From Myxacorys almedinensis A (GTDB lineage Bacteria; Cyanobacteriota; Cyanobacteriia; Leptolyngbyales; Leptolyngbyaceae), in the NCBI RefSeq assembly GCF_010091945.1, contig NZ_WVIE01000024.1:1-64000 (forward strand): a stretch of DNA of 64,000 nt. Reading direction: 5' to 3'. Position 1 is the first letter of the stretch. Each line of letters begins with the position of its first letter. Under the pieces are notes generated by a model that saw only the letters and a list, made by a program, of their open reading frames with translations, made no database searches and was not told where the DNA came from. This document shows positions 6,514-14,906 of this stretch, one piece after another. Position numbers and translations under genes: made by a program.

Positions 6514-6634
6514 GAAAGTTTCCGCATATCACCCTAAATCAGGCGGATCGGCGGAAACTTTCCGTATAGTACGCTGACATAGGTGGAGCGGCAGAGACTT
6601 TCAGCATCTCTTCAGATATGTACGGCTGTCAGCG
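6514..6634. repeat. Cluster of inverted and degenerate direct repeats
   Basis: GAAAGTTTCCGC (6514-6525) is perfectly inverted at 6551-6562 with a 25-nt loop. CGCTGACA (6572-6579) is perfectly inverted at 6627-6634. A degenerate unit of about 40 nt built around GGAGCGGCAGAGACTTTC also repeats. The cluster lies immediately outside the cassette array and about 115 bases upstream of the HIT gene, so it could belong to the array's recombination or expression site or be a regulatory RNA structure. Confidence 0.6.
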
Positions 6635-6673
6635 CAAGATATCGACTGCGAGTTTAAGCAAAGGTGAGGCTGG

Positions 6674-6679
6674 TATAAT
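6674..6679 (+). promoter_or_regulatory. Extended -10 promoter for HIT-recR
   Basis: TATAAT preceded by TGG (TGnTATAAT, extended -10), 71 bases before the HIT start codon. No convincing TTGACA -35 box is present, which an extended -10 can compensate. Confidence 0.6.
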
Positions 6680-6713
6680 GAACAGCGATTAGCGAATGAA
6701 CCGCGTCATCTAA

Positions 6714-7100
<387 letters not shown>

Positions 7101-7179
7101 GCAGCAAAAGTCGGCTAATGTCTGCGGCACGCAACTCGCTACGCTACGATCGACATAGAAATTCGGAGGAAGGACAACG

Positions 7180-7773
7180 GTTTACACACGCCCCCTCGCT
7201 CGATTAATTGAGCACCTTCAACATCTACCTGGCATTGGTCCAAAATCCGCTCAGCGCCTAGCATTGCACATTCTAAAGCGCCCCGAAGAAGAAGTTAAAG
7301 CCCTAGCCATGGCATTGGTAGAAGCTAAGCTACAGGTGGGCTACTGTTCGGTGTGTGGTCATCTATCGGCAGAGCCAGTATGTGATATTTGTCGTGCGCC
7401 CAATCGAGACAGCAAAACGATCTGCATTGTTGCCGATTCGAGAGACGTGATTGCGCTAGAGAAAACGAGAGAATATCGAGGCAAGTATCACGTTTTGGGC
7501 GGACTCATTTCACCCATTGATGGGATCGGTCCAGAACAACTCAGTATTCAACAACTTGTCCGGCGAGTCAGCCAGCAGAAGGTTGAAGAAGCCATTCTGG
7601 CTATCAGTCCCAGTGTTGAAGGTGAAACCACAACCTTGTACGTGGGGCACTTGCTCAAACCCTTTACCCGCGTTACCCGGATCGCGTTTGGGTTGCCCAT
7701 GGGCGGCGATCTAGAATATGCAGACGAAGTGACGTTGGCACGAGCACTTGAAGGTCGGCGCGACCTCGAATGA
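7180..7773 (+). CDS. recR: Recombination protein RecR
   Basis: RecFOR-pathway protein that helps load RecA on gapped DNA. Order: helix-hairpin-helix ([14 protein letters not shown]), Cys4 zinc finger ([16 protein letters not shown]), Toprim domain ([16 protein letters not shown]...[15 protein letters not shown]) and the C-terminal ATP-like motif. Homologues begin at (M/V)[10 protein letters not shown]; that segment is encoded from 7180 (GTTTACACACGC) directly after the Shine-Dalgarno GGAGGAAGG at 7165-7173, but no ATG, GTG or TTG exists between the in-frame stop at 7156 and codon 29. The start is therefore uncertain (GTT or ACG at 7177-7180, or a sequence error). Confidence 0.9.
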   Translation, partial: VYTRPLARLIEHLQHLPGIGPKSAQRLALHILKRPEEEVKALAMALVEAKLQVGYCSVCGHLSAEPVCDICRAPNRDSKTICIVADSRDVIALEKTREYRGKYHVLGGLISPIDGIGPEQLSIQQLVRRVSQQKVEEAILAISPSVEGETTTLYVGHLLKPFTRVTRIAFGLPMGGDLEYADEVTLARALEGRRDLE

Positions 7774-7802
7774 AAAAAGGACGCTCTCAGAGCATCCTTT
7801 TC
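7774..7802 (+). terminator. Rho-independent terminator after recR
   Basis: AAAAAAGGACGCTCT, loop, AGAGCATCCTTTTCT: nine-base stem with one C-A mismatch, A-run before and T-run after, starting at the recR stop. The symmetric A/T flanks would also serve the converging response-regulator gene. Confidence 0.8.
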
Positions 7803-7828
7803 TAGGGCAACCCGTTGCGATCGCTGGG

Positions 7829-8365
7829 CTATTTCATCTTTTGTTTGATGAACGCCATGATCTGAGCCATCTGCTTCTTCATCGCATCCATCTCTGCCTG
7901 CATCTTGGCAATTTTGATGGTGAGGGCTTGAACCTCTGCGGCTCCGGCTCCTTCTGTGGGTGGAACGGTTGGATCGGCAGCCGGACGACGTTTGGCTTTC
8001 GTCATCGCCGCTTTGATGGCGTCAATTAGCCCTTTCTGGTCAAAGGGTTTCTGAACAAATTCAAAGTACTCAAACGGCTCTCGAAATTTTTCAGCAACTT
8101 CCTCCTTTCGACCAGACATCAAAACGAGGGGAATTGACTGCAAATCGGCTTGACCTTGAATTTGCTGAAAGACTTCCCAGCCGCTCATGCGAGGCAGCAA
8201 AAAATCTAACATAATAATAGTCGGGCGTTCTTGCCGAATTTTGTTGATGCCCTCAACGCCATCTTTGGCTTCTAGGACTTCAAAATTTCCTTTGGGCAGC
8301 ATGTCTCGCACCATTGTGCGAATAACAGTGCTGTCATCTATCACTAAAATCTTGTGACCTGCCAC
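7829..8365 (-). CDS. CheY-like response regulator with C-terminal coiled coil
   Basis: 178 residues. Receiver domain about 1-122: ILVIDDS acidic pair, phospho-acceptor Asp in IIMLDFLLP, Ser in LMSGRKEE and Lys in FVQKPFD. After a proline-rich linker (AADPTVPPTEG) comes a Met/Gln-rich amphipathic helix (VQALTIKIAKMQAEMDAMKK) that looks like a short coiled coil for dimerisation. There is no DNA-binding domain, so it is a protein-protein output regulator. The sensor is not in the window. Confidence 0.9.
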   Translation of the reverse strand: MAGHKILVIDDSTVIRTMVRDMLPKGNFEVLEAKDGVEGINKIRQERPTIIMLDFLLPRMSGWEVFQQIQGQADLQSIPLVLMSGRKEEVAEKFREPFEYFEFVQKPFDQKGLIDAIKAAMTKAKRRPAADPTVPPTEGAGAAEVQALTIKIAKMQAEMDAMKKQMAQIMAFIKQKMK

Positions 8366-8705
8366 AATTGAACTCCTCTTAATGAGACTGAGAACAGAAA
8401 AACTTTAATATCGTCAGGGTGTAACCCCCACATTTGGCAAGCCAGAGAGGGGCTGACCCAGTGAGCTAAAAAATCTTACAAATATAGTCATCCGATGGGC
8501 GAAGGCAGTGCGCGATCGCAGCAAATTCAGTACTAAAATGTGCCAAACATGACCCAGTGTAGCTCCTAACTTCAAAATTGAACGGCAGGTTCTGTGCTCA
8601 ACAGCGTGGCACTTCGCCCACTTTAGCGATGTGTTTGTCTCCCCGTATTTGATGACCGTGGTTGCCAGCACGTTAACCAAACTGAGTCCTAGTATTCCCA
8701 CCTCC
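8366..8705. other. Intergenic region before lipA
   Basis: Divergent spacer between the response regulator and lipA. It holds an 8-bp perfect inverted repeat, GGGCGAAG (8497-8504) and CTTCGCCC (8612-8619), and a direct repeat TGACCCAGTG. In-frame ATGs at 8631 region would lengthen LipA but fall in this unconserved leader. No promoter was recognised with confidence. Confidence 0.5.
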
Positions 8706-9656
8706 ATGTCACTAGAAACGTCACCAGAAACCAATTCCATCCCTTCGCTAGCTTCTGTTCCGCCGCCCAAGCCCAAAGGGGTCTCCCTGCCAGATTGGTT
8801 GAGGCGTCCGCTAGGTAAAGCGAGCGAAATTTCTACGGTTCAAAAAATTATCAAGCAGCGCAACATTCATACAATCTGTGAAGAAGGACGGTGTCCCAAT
8901 CGGGGCGAATGTTATGCCCAAGGAACGGCGAGTTTTTTACTCATGGGACCGACGTGCACGCGATCGTGCGGGTTTTGTCAGGTGGATAAGGGTCATGCCC
9001 CGATGCCGCTTGATCTTGATGAACCTCAGAAAGTGGCAGAATCAGTGCGATCGCTAGGATTGCGATATGTCGTCCTCACATCGGTGGCGCGAGATGATTT
9101 GCCTGATCAAGGAGCCGGTTGGTTTGCTGAGACAATGGCACGGATTCGCCAGGTGAATCGGCAGACGCAGATTGAGGTATTGACGCCTGATTTTTGGGGT
9201 GGGCGAGGCGCTGGAGAAGCACCAGAAGACTTGCAGCAGCAGCGAATTGCAACGATCGTAGCTGCAAAACCTGCTTGCTATAACCATAATATTGAGACGG
9301 TGAAGCGCTTACAGGCTCCGGTGCGGCGGGGAGCAACGTACGATCGCACACTCCGAGTTCTGCAATTGGTTAAACAACTAGATCCTACAATTCCTACCAA
9401 GTCAGGCTTAATGCTGGGGCACGGAGAAACCGAAGCAGAAGTGATCCAAACGCTGAGCGATCTTCGGGCAGTGGAGTGCGATCGCGTCACGCTTGGTCAA
9501 TACCTGCGCCCCTCCTTGGCACACCTTCCTGTTCAGAAATACTGGCATCCTGACGAGTTTGAGAACCTAGGGGCGATCGCACGGGATCTAGGATTCTCTC
9601 ATGTGCGATCGGGGCCACTGGTCAGAAGTTCTTACCACGCAGGCGAAGGAGAGTAG
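8706..9656 (+). CDS. lipA: Lipoyl synthase
   Basis: Radical-SAM enzyme inserting two sulfurs into octanoyl groups of lipoyl domains. Both iron-sulfur cluster motifs are visible: auxiliary cluster Cys in [12 protein letters not shown] and radical-SAM CTRSCGFC, plus the C-terminal VRSSYHA with the Ser ligand. The start at 8706 (MSLETSPE) gives 316 residues, close to family length; starts at 8631 and 8652 would add a Ser/Thr-rich leader not expected in the family. It converges with trpA one base after its stop. Confidence 0.93.
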   Translation: MSLETSPETNSIPSLASVPPPKPKGVSLPDWLRRPLGKASEISTVQKIIKQRNIHTICEEGRCPNRGECYAQGTASFLLMGPTCTRSCGFCQVDKGHAPMPLDLDEPQKVAESVRSLGLRYVVLTSVARDDLPDQGAGWFAETMARIRQVNRQTQIEVLTPDFWGGRGAGEAPEDLQQQRIATIVAAKPACYNHNIETVKRLQAPVRRGATYDRTLRVLQLVKQLDPTIPTKSGLMLGHGETEAEVIQTLSDLRAVECDRVTLGQYLRPSLAHLPVQKYWHPDEFENLGAIARDLGFSHVRSGPLVRSSYHAGEGE

Positions 9657-9657
9657 G

Positions 9658-10458
9658 TTACTCAACAGCGATCGCACTTCGCAAACTTTGGCAAAATTGG
9701 GCGATCGCTGCCAACCCTTCATTGGGCGTTCCTTCCGAGAGGCGCTTTACAAACGCACTGCCCACAATTACCCCATCTGCTCCCCACTCCATGACTTGCC
9801 GCGCCTGATCAGGGTGAGAAATCCCAAATCCGACCCCGATCGGTTTGTCGGTGACTTGGCGGAGTTCTAAAAGCAAATCTTTGACGCGGGTTTGCATCTG
9901 CGATCGCATCCCCGTGACACCCGTTGTGCTGACGAGGTAGATAAACCCTTGAGAGCGTTGCGCGATCGCGGCGATCCGCTCAGGTGGGCTAGTAGGCGCA
10001 ACGAGTAAAATAAGTTCGATCCCGTGCTTTTGGGCAGGCGTCAAGAGCGCGTCTGCTTCTTCTAGCGGCAAGTCTGGCACAACTAATCCTTTTACGCCTG
10101 CTTCTGAAAGTTCTTGGAGAAACCGTTCGATGCCGCGATTGAGGATGGGGTTGTAGTACATGAAAAGAACAATTGGCGATCGCAAGTCTGGTGTCACCTC
10201 TTTGAGCAACCGAAGCACATCGTCAAGCCGCGTTCCTTGGTGGAGCGATCGCGTTGCCGCCGCTTGAATCACTGGACCATCTGCCAACGGGTCAGAGTAG
10301 GGCACACCTAGCTCGATGAGGTCGGCTCCACTGCGATCGAGCACTCGTAATGCTTCTGCCGTCGTCCCCAAATCTGGATCGCCAGCCGTAATAAAGGGAA
10401 TCAGGGCACATCGAGCGTGATCTCGAAGCTGCTCGAAGCATTGAGAAACTGAAGTCAT
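9658..10458 (-). CDS. trpA: Tryptophan synthase alpha chain
   Basis: TIM-barrel subunit that cleaves indole-3-glycerol phosphate to indole and glyceraldehyde 3-phosphate. 266 residues, full length. Catalytic Glu and Asp lie in [20 protein letters not shown]; phosphate-binding GVGFGI and [10 protein letters not shown] segments are present. It is the last gene of ndhL-DUF3007-trpA, an order commonly seen in cyanobacteria. Confidence 0.96.
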   Translation of the reverse strand: MTSVSQCFEQLRDHARCALIPFITAGDPDLGTTAEALRVLDRSGADLIELGVPYSDPLADGPVIQAAATRSLHQGTRLDDVLRLLKEVTPDLRSPIVLFMYYNPILNRGIERFLQELSEAGVKGLVVPDLPLEEADALLTPAQKHGIELILLVAPTSPPERIAAIAQRSQGFIYLVSTTGVTGMRSQMQTRVKDLLLELRQVTDKPIGVGFGISHPDQARQVMEWGADGVIVGSAFVKRLSEGTPNEGLAAIAQFCQSLRSAIAVE

Positions 10459-10523
10459 GGCTATCCTCTAGAAAGCGTAGATCAGTAGGGTACTGTAAAT
10501 TTGCTCCTAGACCTACCCATTTA

Positions 10524-10841
10524 TCACGACCCTGGCTTTCCTTTCTTTTCCTGCTCAATCTCCGCCTGAAGCTTTTCTAGCTCCTCTGGCGTCAATTCTT
10601 CTAACCGCTTCTGAAGCACGGCGTCCTCATAATCTTTTAGCTGCTGGTTATAGGTCATATCTTTGCTGACCACGCGGAACAAATAGCTTGCTAGCCAGCC
10701 CAACAAGCCGCCCACTAGCAGCAGTTGACTCCAAATCCCAGCACTCAGACTATCGATGCCAGCGCCTTTCAGCAGAAAATAGGGCGCTCCACCCGCAATG
10801 AAGACCCCGATTGTAATTGCGATCGCATCAATTCGACGCAT
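10524..10841 (-). CDS. DUF3007 small membrane protein
   Basis: 105 residues. Two hydrophobic helices (AIAITIGVFIAGGAPYFLL; WSQLLLVGGLLGWLASYLF) and a charged C-terminal helix rich in Glu and Lys. The YLFRVVSKDMTYNQQLKDYE stretch is typical of DUF3007, conserved in cyanobacteria and plastids. Its position between ndhL and trpA is conserved; function unknown. Confidence 0.88.
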   Translation of the reverse strand: MRRIDAIAITIGVFIAGGAPYFLLKGAGIDSLSAGIWSQLLLVGGLLGWLASYLFRVVSKDMTYNQQLKDYEDAVLQKRLEELTPEELEKLQAEIEQEKKGKPGS

Positions 10842-10850
10842 TGACGTTCC

Positions 10851-11063
10851 TTATGCCTCAATCTGACGGCGCTTTGGTCTGAAATTGAGAAACGGTGAGA
10901 GCGCAAACAAACCAGGAAAGAAGAAAAATACCATAAAGTACATAAATGCTCGTTCAAACGAACTTGCAACGTACCAACGCTTCTGTAAGTAAAAGAATAG
11001 GATCAGGGGCACAACTAACAGGTAAGTTCCACCAAGCGCCAAGTATAAGAGAGCAACAAGCAT
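10851..11063 (-). CDS. ndhL: NAD(P)H-quinone oxidoreductase subunit L
   Basis: 70-residue subunit of the thylakoid NDH-1 complex (cyclic electron flow, respiration, CO2 uptake). Two transmembrane helices ([37 protein letters not shown]) flank the [15 protein letters not shown] loop, a signature of NdhL. It is the first gene of the operon. Confidence 0.93.
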   Translation of the reverse strand: MLVALLYLALGGTYLLVVPLILFFYLQKRWYVASSFERAFMYFMVFFFFPGLFALSPFLNFRPKRRQIEA

Positions 11064-11582
11064 AGCTGTACTGCTGTAGCAACTCCTCTATCGTACCGTT
11101 TTTCATCGTCAGAAACAGGCTTTACCAACAGGACTTACGCACTGAGTGACATCACGACATTGACCTATAAATGACACGAACCCAATCTGTCGCGACACTG
11201 AACCGAGACTTAACCACACAAACAAGATTCGTCACGACATAAACAAGATTCGTCACGACACAAACAAGATTCGTGACCACAGGAACCTTGTTCGTAACGA
11301 CCTAGGGATGCACTGCAACATCTACAACGTTTTTCGTCAGCCCTGACTAAACCTCGACCATTCGATTTGGCGCATAGAAACGATAGCTATTGCTAGAGGC
11401 GTTGCATGGCTCGTAACGAATACGAGTAAAAAAGTTGATAAGTTGCTCAATTAATGGTGAAATAAACAAGGTAAAAGCTCAGCTTCTGTCCAAAATCGGC
11501 TTGTAACTAACAAAGAAGAAGCCATCGCGCTAATTTTTTGCAGGTCTGAGTTAGATTCTGGCACTGTAGCTGAAGCAGACTT
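11064..11582. other. Intergenic region upstream of trnL with degenerate repeats
   Basis: Divergent spacer. It contains the GGACTTACGCAC motif (11141 region) that recurs in cyanobacterial spacers, followed by a degenerate 21-nt tandem repeat, then AT-rich sequence before tRNA-Leu. No coding frame. Confidence 0.6.
11176..11301. repeat. Degenerate 21-nt tandem repeats
   Basis: The unit AAACAAGATTCGTCACGAC with a two-base lead is repeated at 11218, 11239 and 11260, with a fourth diverged unit to 11301 (aaccttgttcgtaacgac) and two more weak ones from 11176. The 21-nt period without unique spacers excludes CRISPR. Confidence 0.8.
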
Positions 11583-11924
11583 GGGGGCGTGGCGGAATGG
11601 TAGACGCTACGGACTTAGATAAATTGAGCACCTGAGCAGAAATGCTCTGTGTGAATGGAGTCAAATTCGGTGAACGCTTTAACCTGCCAACGCCGAGCTA
11701 AGCTCTAGACAAACATGCTGTATTTCAAGCAACGTGTTGCTAGAGAAAGTGTAGAGACTAGACGGCTCCTACCTGACTGGTGCATCGCGCTAAAAGGTAA
11801 AGGCATAGTCCAGACTACAAACACGCTTAAGGTGAAACCGACTCGAAGCGTGGTAGCGAAAGCTACAGTAGTAAGAAAATCCGTTGACCGAAAGGTCGTA
11901 AGGGTTCAAGTCCCTTCGCCCCCA
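11583..11924 (+). tRNA. trnL: tRNA-Leu(UAA) interrupted by a group I intron
   Basis: Acceptor stem GGGGGCG (11583-11589) pairs with CGCCCCC (11917-11923), discriminator A, CCA not encoded. The 5' exon ends at ACGGACTT (11616) and the 3' exon resumes at AAAATCCG (11876), giving the spliced anticodon loop CUUAAAA with UAA. The T arm GGTTCAAGTCC and a long variable arm fit a class II tRNA. Confidence 0.96.
11617..11875 (+). ncRNA. Group I intron in trnL(UAA)
   Basis: 259-nt intron inserted after U34 of the anticodon, the ancient site shared with plastids. Conserved core elements are visible, including AAAGGTAAAGGCATAGTCC and the matching AGACTACA, with the terminal G at 11875. No homing endonuclease is encoded. 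It should self-splice. Confidence 0.92.
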
Positions 11925-12086
11925 TTTTTATATCAGTTTAGCGATCGCAGCCGCACGATCGCAGCGTCTGGCTTCAGTTCATTGGTAGGGAGTTATCCAG
12001 CGCGAGTTCAGTATAAATCCTAAGGGACGAATGTCCAGATTAAAATGAAGGGGCAACTGTTGAGACGTTGAAACGAGGTCAAGCCC

Positions 12087-12215
12087 ATGACAGTTAGGCA
12101 ACCCCGCTACAGCAAAGAAGAGGTTGCTCGACGTGGCGATGAGATTTATGAATCTCAAGTGCGCCAACAGGTCGAGGAAGGCAATTATGGCAAGATCGTA
12201 GGGTATGACAGTTGA
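12087..12215 (+). pseudogene. Truncated small antitoxin-like gene
   Basis: 42-residue frame, too short to be listed by length cut-offs: MTVRQPRYSKEEVARRGDEI, then YESQVRQQVEEGNYGKIVGY, then DS and stop. The YSKEEFARRGDEIYE...VRPQVEEGNHGKIVAID pattern is familiar from longer cyanobacterial proteins that precede small toxin-like genes. Here the frame stops where those continue, so it looks like a 3'-truncated copy. Possibly still translated. Confidence 0.6.
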
Positions 12216-12278
12216 GAATCTAAGACTGAGAGTTCAGTGCGTTGAGTAGAATTGAGATACAAGCTCATCCTCAAACCC

Positions 12279-12509
12279 ATGACAGAACTTCTTCAGCAAG
12301 TCATTTCAGAAATTCAGAAACTGCCTGCTGATCAGCAAGATGCGATCGCGTCGCGTCTCATGGCTGAACTGAAAGACGAACAGAGATGGACAGAGCAGTT
12401 TGAATCAACGACGGATGAACAATGGGAGCGATTGGCTAACATGGTTCGGCAAGAAATCGCAAGCGGTGAGACGGTTCCATTGGATAAGGTTTTTCCGGTT
12501 AAGCCATGA
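12279..12509 (+). CDS. Antitoxin-like protein of a type II pair
   Basis: 76 residues from the ATG at 12279 (MTELLQQVISEIQKLPADQQ); a TTG-type start nine codons earlier is possible. The helical N-terminus followed by a Trp-containing ESTTDEQWERLANMVRQEI tail is common in small cyanobacterial antitoxins. It overlaps the toxin start by four bases (ATGA), showing coupling. Confidence 0.8.
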   Translation: MTELLQQVISEIQKLPADQQDAIASRLMAELKDEQRWTEQFESTTDEQWERLANMVRQEIASGETVPLDKVFPVKP

Positions 12510-12778
12510 AATCGAGTGTCACAAAAGCATTCCGCAAGCGGCTTGATCGACTTTCCGCAACAGTGCAAGAGCAGGCTGACAAGGCATATGAACTCTGGCG
12601 TGAAGATCCATACCATACTAGTTTGCAGTTCAAGCGAGTAAGTCAACGCCAACCAATTTATTCTGCGCGTGTCAGCATTGACTATCGAGTTCTAGGGTTG
12701 CTGGAATCAGACGACCACATTTATTGGTTCTGGATTGGGGCGCATGACGAGTACGATGAGTTGCTGAAAAGACTGTAG
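12506..12778 (+). CDS. RelE/ParE-superfamily toxin-like protein
   Basis: 90 residues with the fold pattern FRKRLDRLSATVQEQADKAYELWREDP, HTSLQFKRV, YSARVSIDYRVLGLLE and WFWIGAHDEYDELL. The Arg-Val-Leu strand and the GAHDEYD end are typical of RelE-like mRNA interferase relatives in cyanobacteria. It is the second gene of the pair; a decayed attC-like element follows after 25 bases. Confidence 0.83.
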   Translation: MKSSVTKAFRKRLDRLSATVQEQADKAYELWREDPYHTSLQFKRVSQRQPIYSARVSIDYRVLGLLESDDHIYWFWIGAHDEYDELLKRL

Positions 12779-12803
12779 TTTCTAGTCGCTCTGTTGAGGC
12801 ACG

Positions 12804-12887
12804 GTCTAACACACAGTGAAGCGGACTGAAGGAAGCCGCTTGGGGTGGTGCTAAGATGCTGGCAGCCGATGACTAGAGCGGTTAGCG
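12804..12887 (+). repeat. Decayed attC-like element after toxin-antitoxin pair
   Basis: GTCTAAC (12804-12810), 4-nt spacer, arm AGTGAAGCGG (12815-12824), then GCCGATGACT (12865-12874), 6-nt spacer and GTTAGCG (12881-12887). Box order, spacing and overall length fit attC, but the arms match at only about 7 of 10 positions. Its site, just 3' of a plus-strand pair, is where a cassette attC would be. Confidence 0.35.
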
Positions 12888-12921
12888 GCGCGAAACAAGC
12901 ATTTCTACTCTTTCACCGCAC

Positions 12922-13641
12922 CTAAGCCGCCGTTACAGTTGCCAAATCTTCTGGGGCAAGGTAGGGCTGCATCACTTGACCATCTTTAAACCAAATCACT
13001 CGGTCGGTGCATCGAGCCACCTCAGATTCGTGGGTCACCATTACGACCGTCATTCCACCTTGGTTGAGTTCGCCAAAAATAGTGAGAATTTCTTTAGTGG
13101 TCGTTGAGTCTAGCGCGCCGGTTGGTTCGTCTGCCAAAAGCAGCACCGGACGATTGACAATAGCTCGCGCGATCGCAACTCGTTGTTGCTGCCCTCCCGA
13201 TAGCTGATTCGGTCGATTTTGCAACCGTTGCCCCAATCCCACCCGCATCAACGCCTCTGTGGCTCGCTCTTTGCGCTCGGCAGGGGAAATGCTGGCATAA
13301 ACCATTGGCAACATGACGTTTTCTAAGGCAGATAGTTGAGGCAATAGGTGAAACTGCTGAAATACAAAGCCAAGTTTCTGATTGCGGATGTGTGCCAAGT
13401 CGCGATCGCTCATCTGCGCCACATCTTGCCCGTCTAAATAGTAGCTCCCGTCGGTGGGGCGATCCAAACATCCAATCACATTCATCATGGTGGATTTGCC
13501 CGACCCTGACGCACCCATAATCGAACAATACTCGCCTTGCTCAATGGTCAGATCGACCCCTGCTAAGGCGCGAACTTCCGTATCCCCCGACCCGTAGATT
13601 TTGGTGATTCCTTCCAGCCGGACGATCGTAGATAGAGGCAT
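12922..13641 (-). CDS. ABC transporter ATPase (MacB/DevA-like)
   Basis: 239 residues. Walker A GASGSGKST, Q-loop FVFQQFHLLPQL, signature LSGGQQQRVAIARAI, Walker B LLLADEPTGALD and His in VTHESEVA are all present, in the LolD/MacB/DevA subgroup. It powers the FtsX-like permease encoded 32 bases upstream. It is the last gene of the three-gene operon. Confidence 0.94.
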   Translation of the reverse strand: MPLSTIVRLEGITKIYGSGDTEVRALAGVDLTIEQGEYCSIMGASGSGKSTMMNVIGCLDRPTDGSYYLDGQDVAQMSDRDLAHIRNQKLGFVFQQFHLLPQLSALENVMLPMVYASISPAERKERATEALMRVGLGQRLQNRPNQLSGGQQQRVAIARAIVNRPVLLLADEPTGALDSTTTKEILTIFGELNQGGMTVVMVTHESEVARCTDRVIWFKDGQVMQPYLAPEDLATVTAA

Positions 13642-13673
13642 AGGACAAGAGGTAAAGGAAACGTAGGCGTAAC

Positions 13674-14891
13674 TTAGGCACTTCTGAGGGCAACGATCGG
13701 ATCGAGCTTGGCGGCTTGTCGGGCAGGAATGACGCCAAACACCAAGCCAATGGTGCCGGATACTCCGACTGCCAGTGCGATCGCGGTCGGTGAAACAACG
13801 GCTTTCAACGGGCTAAAGGTGGCAACCAAAAGGGTACCGCCTACTCCAACCCCGGTGCCGATCAAGCCACCCGCCGCCGATAGCAGAACGGCTTCAATCA
13901 TAAACTGCACGAGAATATCTTGACCGGATGCGCCGATCGCTTTTCGTAGCCCAATTTCTTGAGTGCGTTCGGTAACAGACACTAGCATGATATTCATGAT
14001 GCCGATGCCACCAACGAGCAACGAGACACCCGCGATCGCGGCTAACATCGCCGTTAGCCCCCCCGTGATCGTGCCAACAATTTGCAAAATATCCTTCTGA
14101 GTCTGCACCGTAAAATCATCTTGATCGACAATTTTATGGCGGCGTCTCAGCAAATTACTGATCTGAAACTCGGCGGCGGGAACGCTGGCTTCGTCTTTGG
14201 CAGATACTGAAATAATCGTCACATCCAGCCCATACGGGGACGTTCGCCCGGTTAAGGTGCTCGCCATCGTTGTCAGAGGAATGTAGGCGACATCATCCTG
14301 GTTGCTGCCCAAAAACGAGCCTTTAGCCTGCATCACCCCAATCACTTGAAAACTCACATTGCGAATGCGGATGCGTTTTCCGATCGGGTCTTGATCGCTA
14401 AAAAATCGATTGGCAAGATCCGAACCCAAAATCACCACACGTTGATTACGCTTGAGATCGAGATCGGTAAGAAACCGTCCTTTCGCTACATCAAAACTGC
14501 GAACTGATAAAAACGAAGGCGTGGTTCCGGTGACGGTAGAGCTTGAATTGAGTCCGCCGTAGACAATCGGGTACTGACCTTGCTTTTGGGCAGCCACCTC
14601 CTGCGCCGCCGGAACTTGAGCCGCGATCGCGGTGGCATCATCCCAAACCAGGGTTCGCGGCAGGTTTGTGGTGCGCTGGCGCGCCTGACCGCTACCCGGC
14701 GAGACAAACAACACATTCGGACCCAACGACTCAAACTGCTCAGACGCTAACCGCTGCGCCCCTTGACCAATCCCCACCATCGCAATCACAGACGCATTGC
14801 CAATAATCATGCCTAGCATCGTCAAACTGCTCCGCATCTTGTTGGCGGTTAGCGTTTTGACGGCCATTCTTCCACTTTCTACCCAATCCAT
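13674..14891 (-). CDS. MacB/FtsX-type ABC permease (DevC-like)
   Basis: 405 residues. N-terminal transmembrane helix, a large periplasmic MacB core domain (about 45-260), then three C-terminal helices of the FtsX domain beginning GTITGGLTAMLAAIAGVSLLVGG and ending PARQAAKLDPIVALR. This is a mechanotransmission-type permease that works with an adaptor and an outer-membrane TolC channel. The gene begins 15 bases after the adaptor stop. Confidence 0.93.
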   Translation of the reverse strand: MDWVESGRMAVKTLTANKMRSSLTMLGMIIGNASVIAMVGIGQGAQRLASEQFESLGPNVLFVSPGSGQARQRTTNLPRTLVWDDATAIAAQVPAAQEVAAQKQGQYPIVYGGLNSSSTVTGTTPSFLSVRSFDVAKGRFLTDLDLKRNQRVVILGSDLANRFFSDQDPIGKRIRIRNVSFQVIGVMQAKGSFLGSNQDDVAYIPLTTMASTLTGRTSPYGLDVTIISVSAKDEASVPAAEFQISNLLRRRHKIVDQDDFTVQTQKDILQIVGTITGGLTAMLAAIAGVSLLVGGIGIMNIMLVSVTERTQEIGLRKAIGASGQDILVQFMIEAVLLSAAGGLIGTGVGVGGTLLVATFSPLKAVVSPTAIALAVGVSGTIGLVFGVIPARQAAKLDPIVALRSA

Positions 14892-14906
14892 TTCGCTCCT
14901 TCCTTT

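Noticed and set aside
11176-11301. Tandem repeats considered as CRISPR
   Set aside because: Units are contiguous at 21 nt with no unique spacers and no cas genes nearby.
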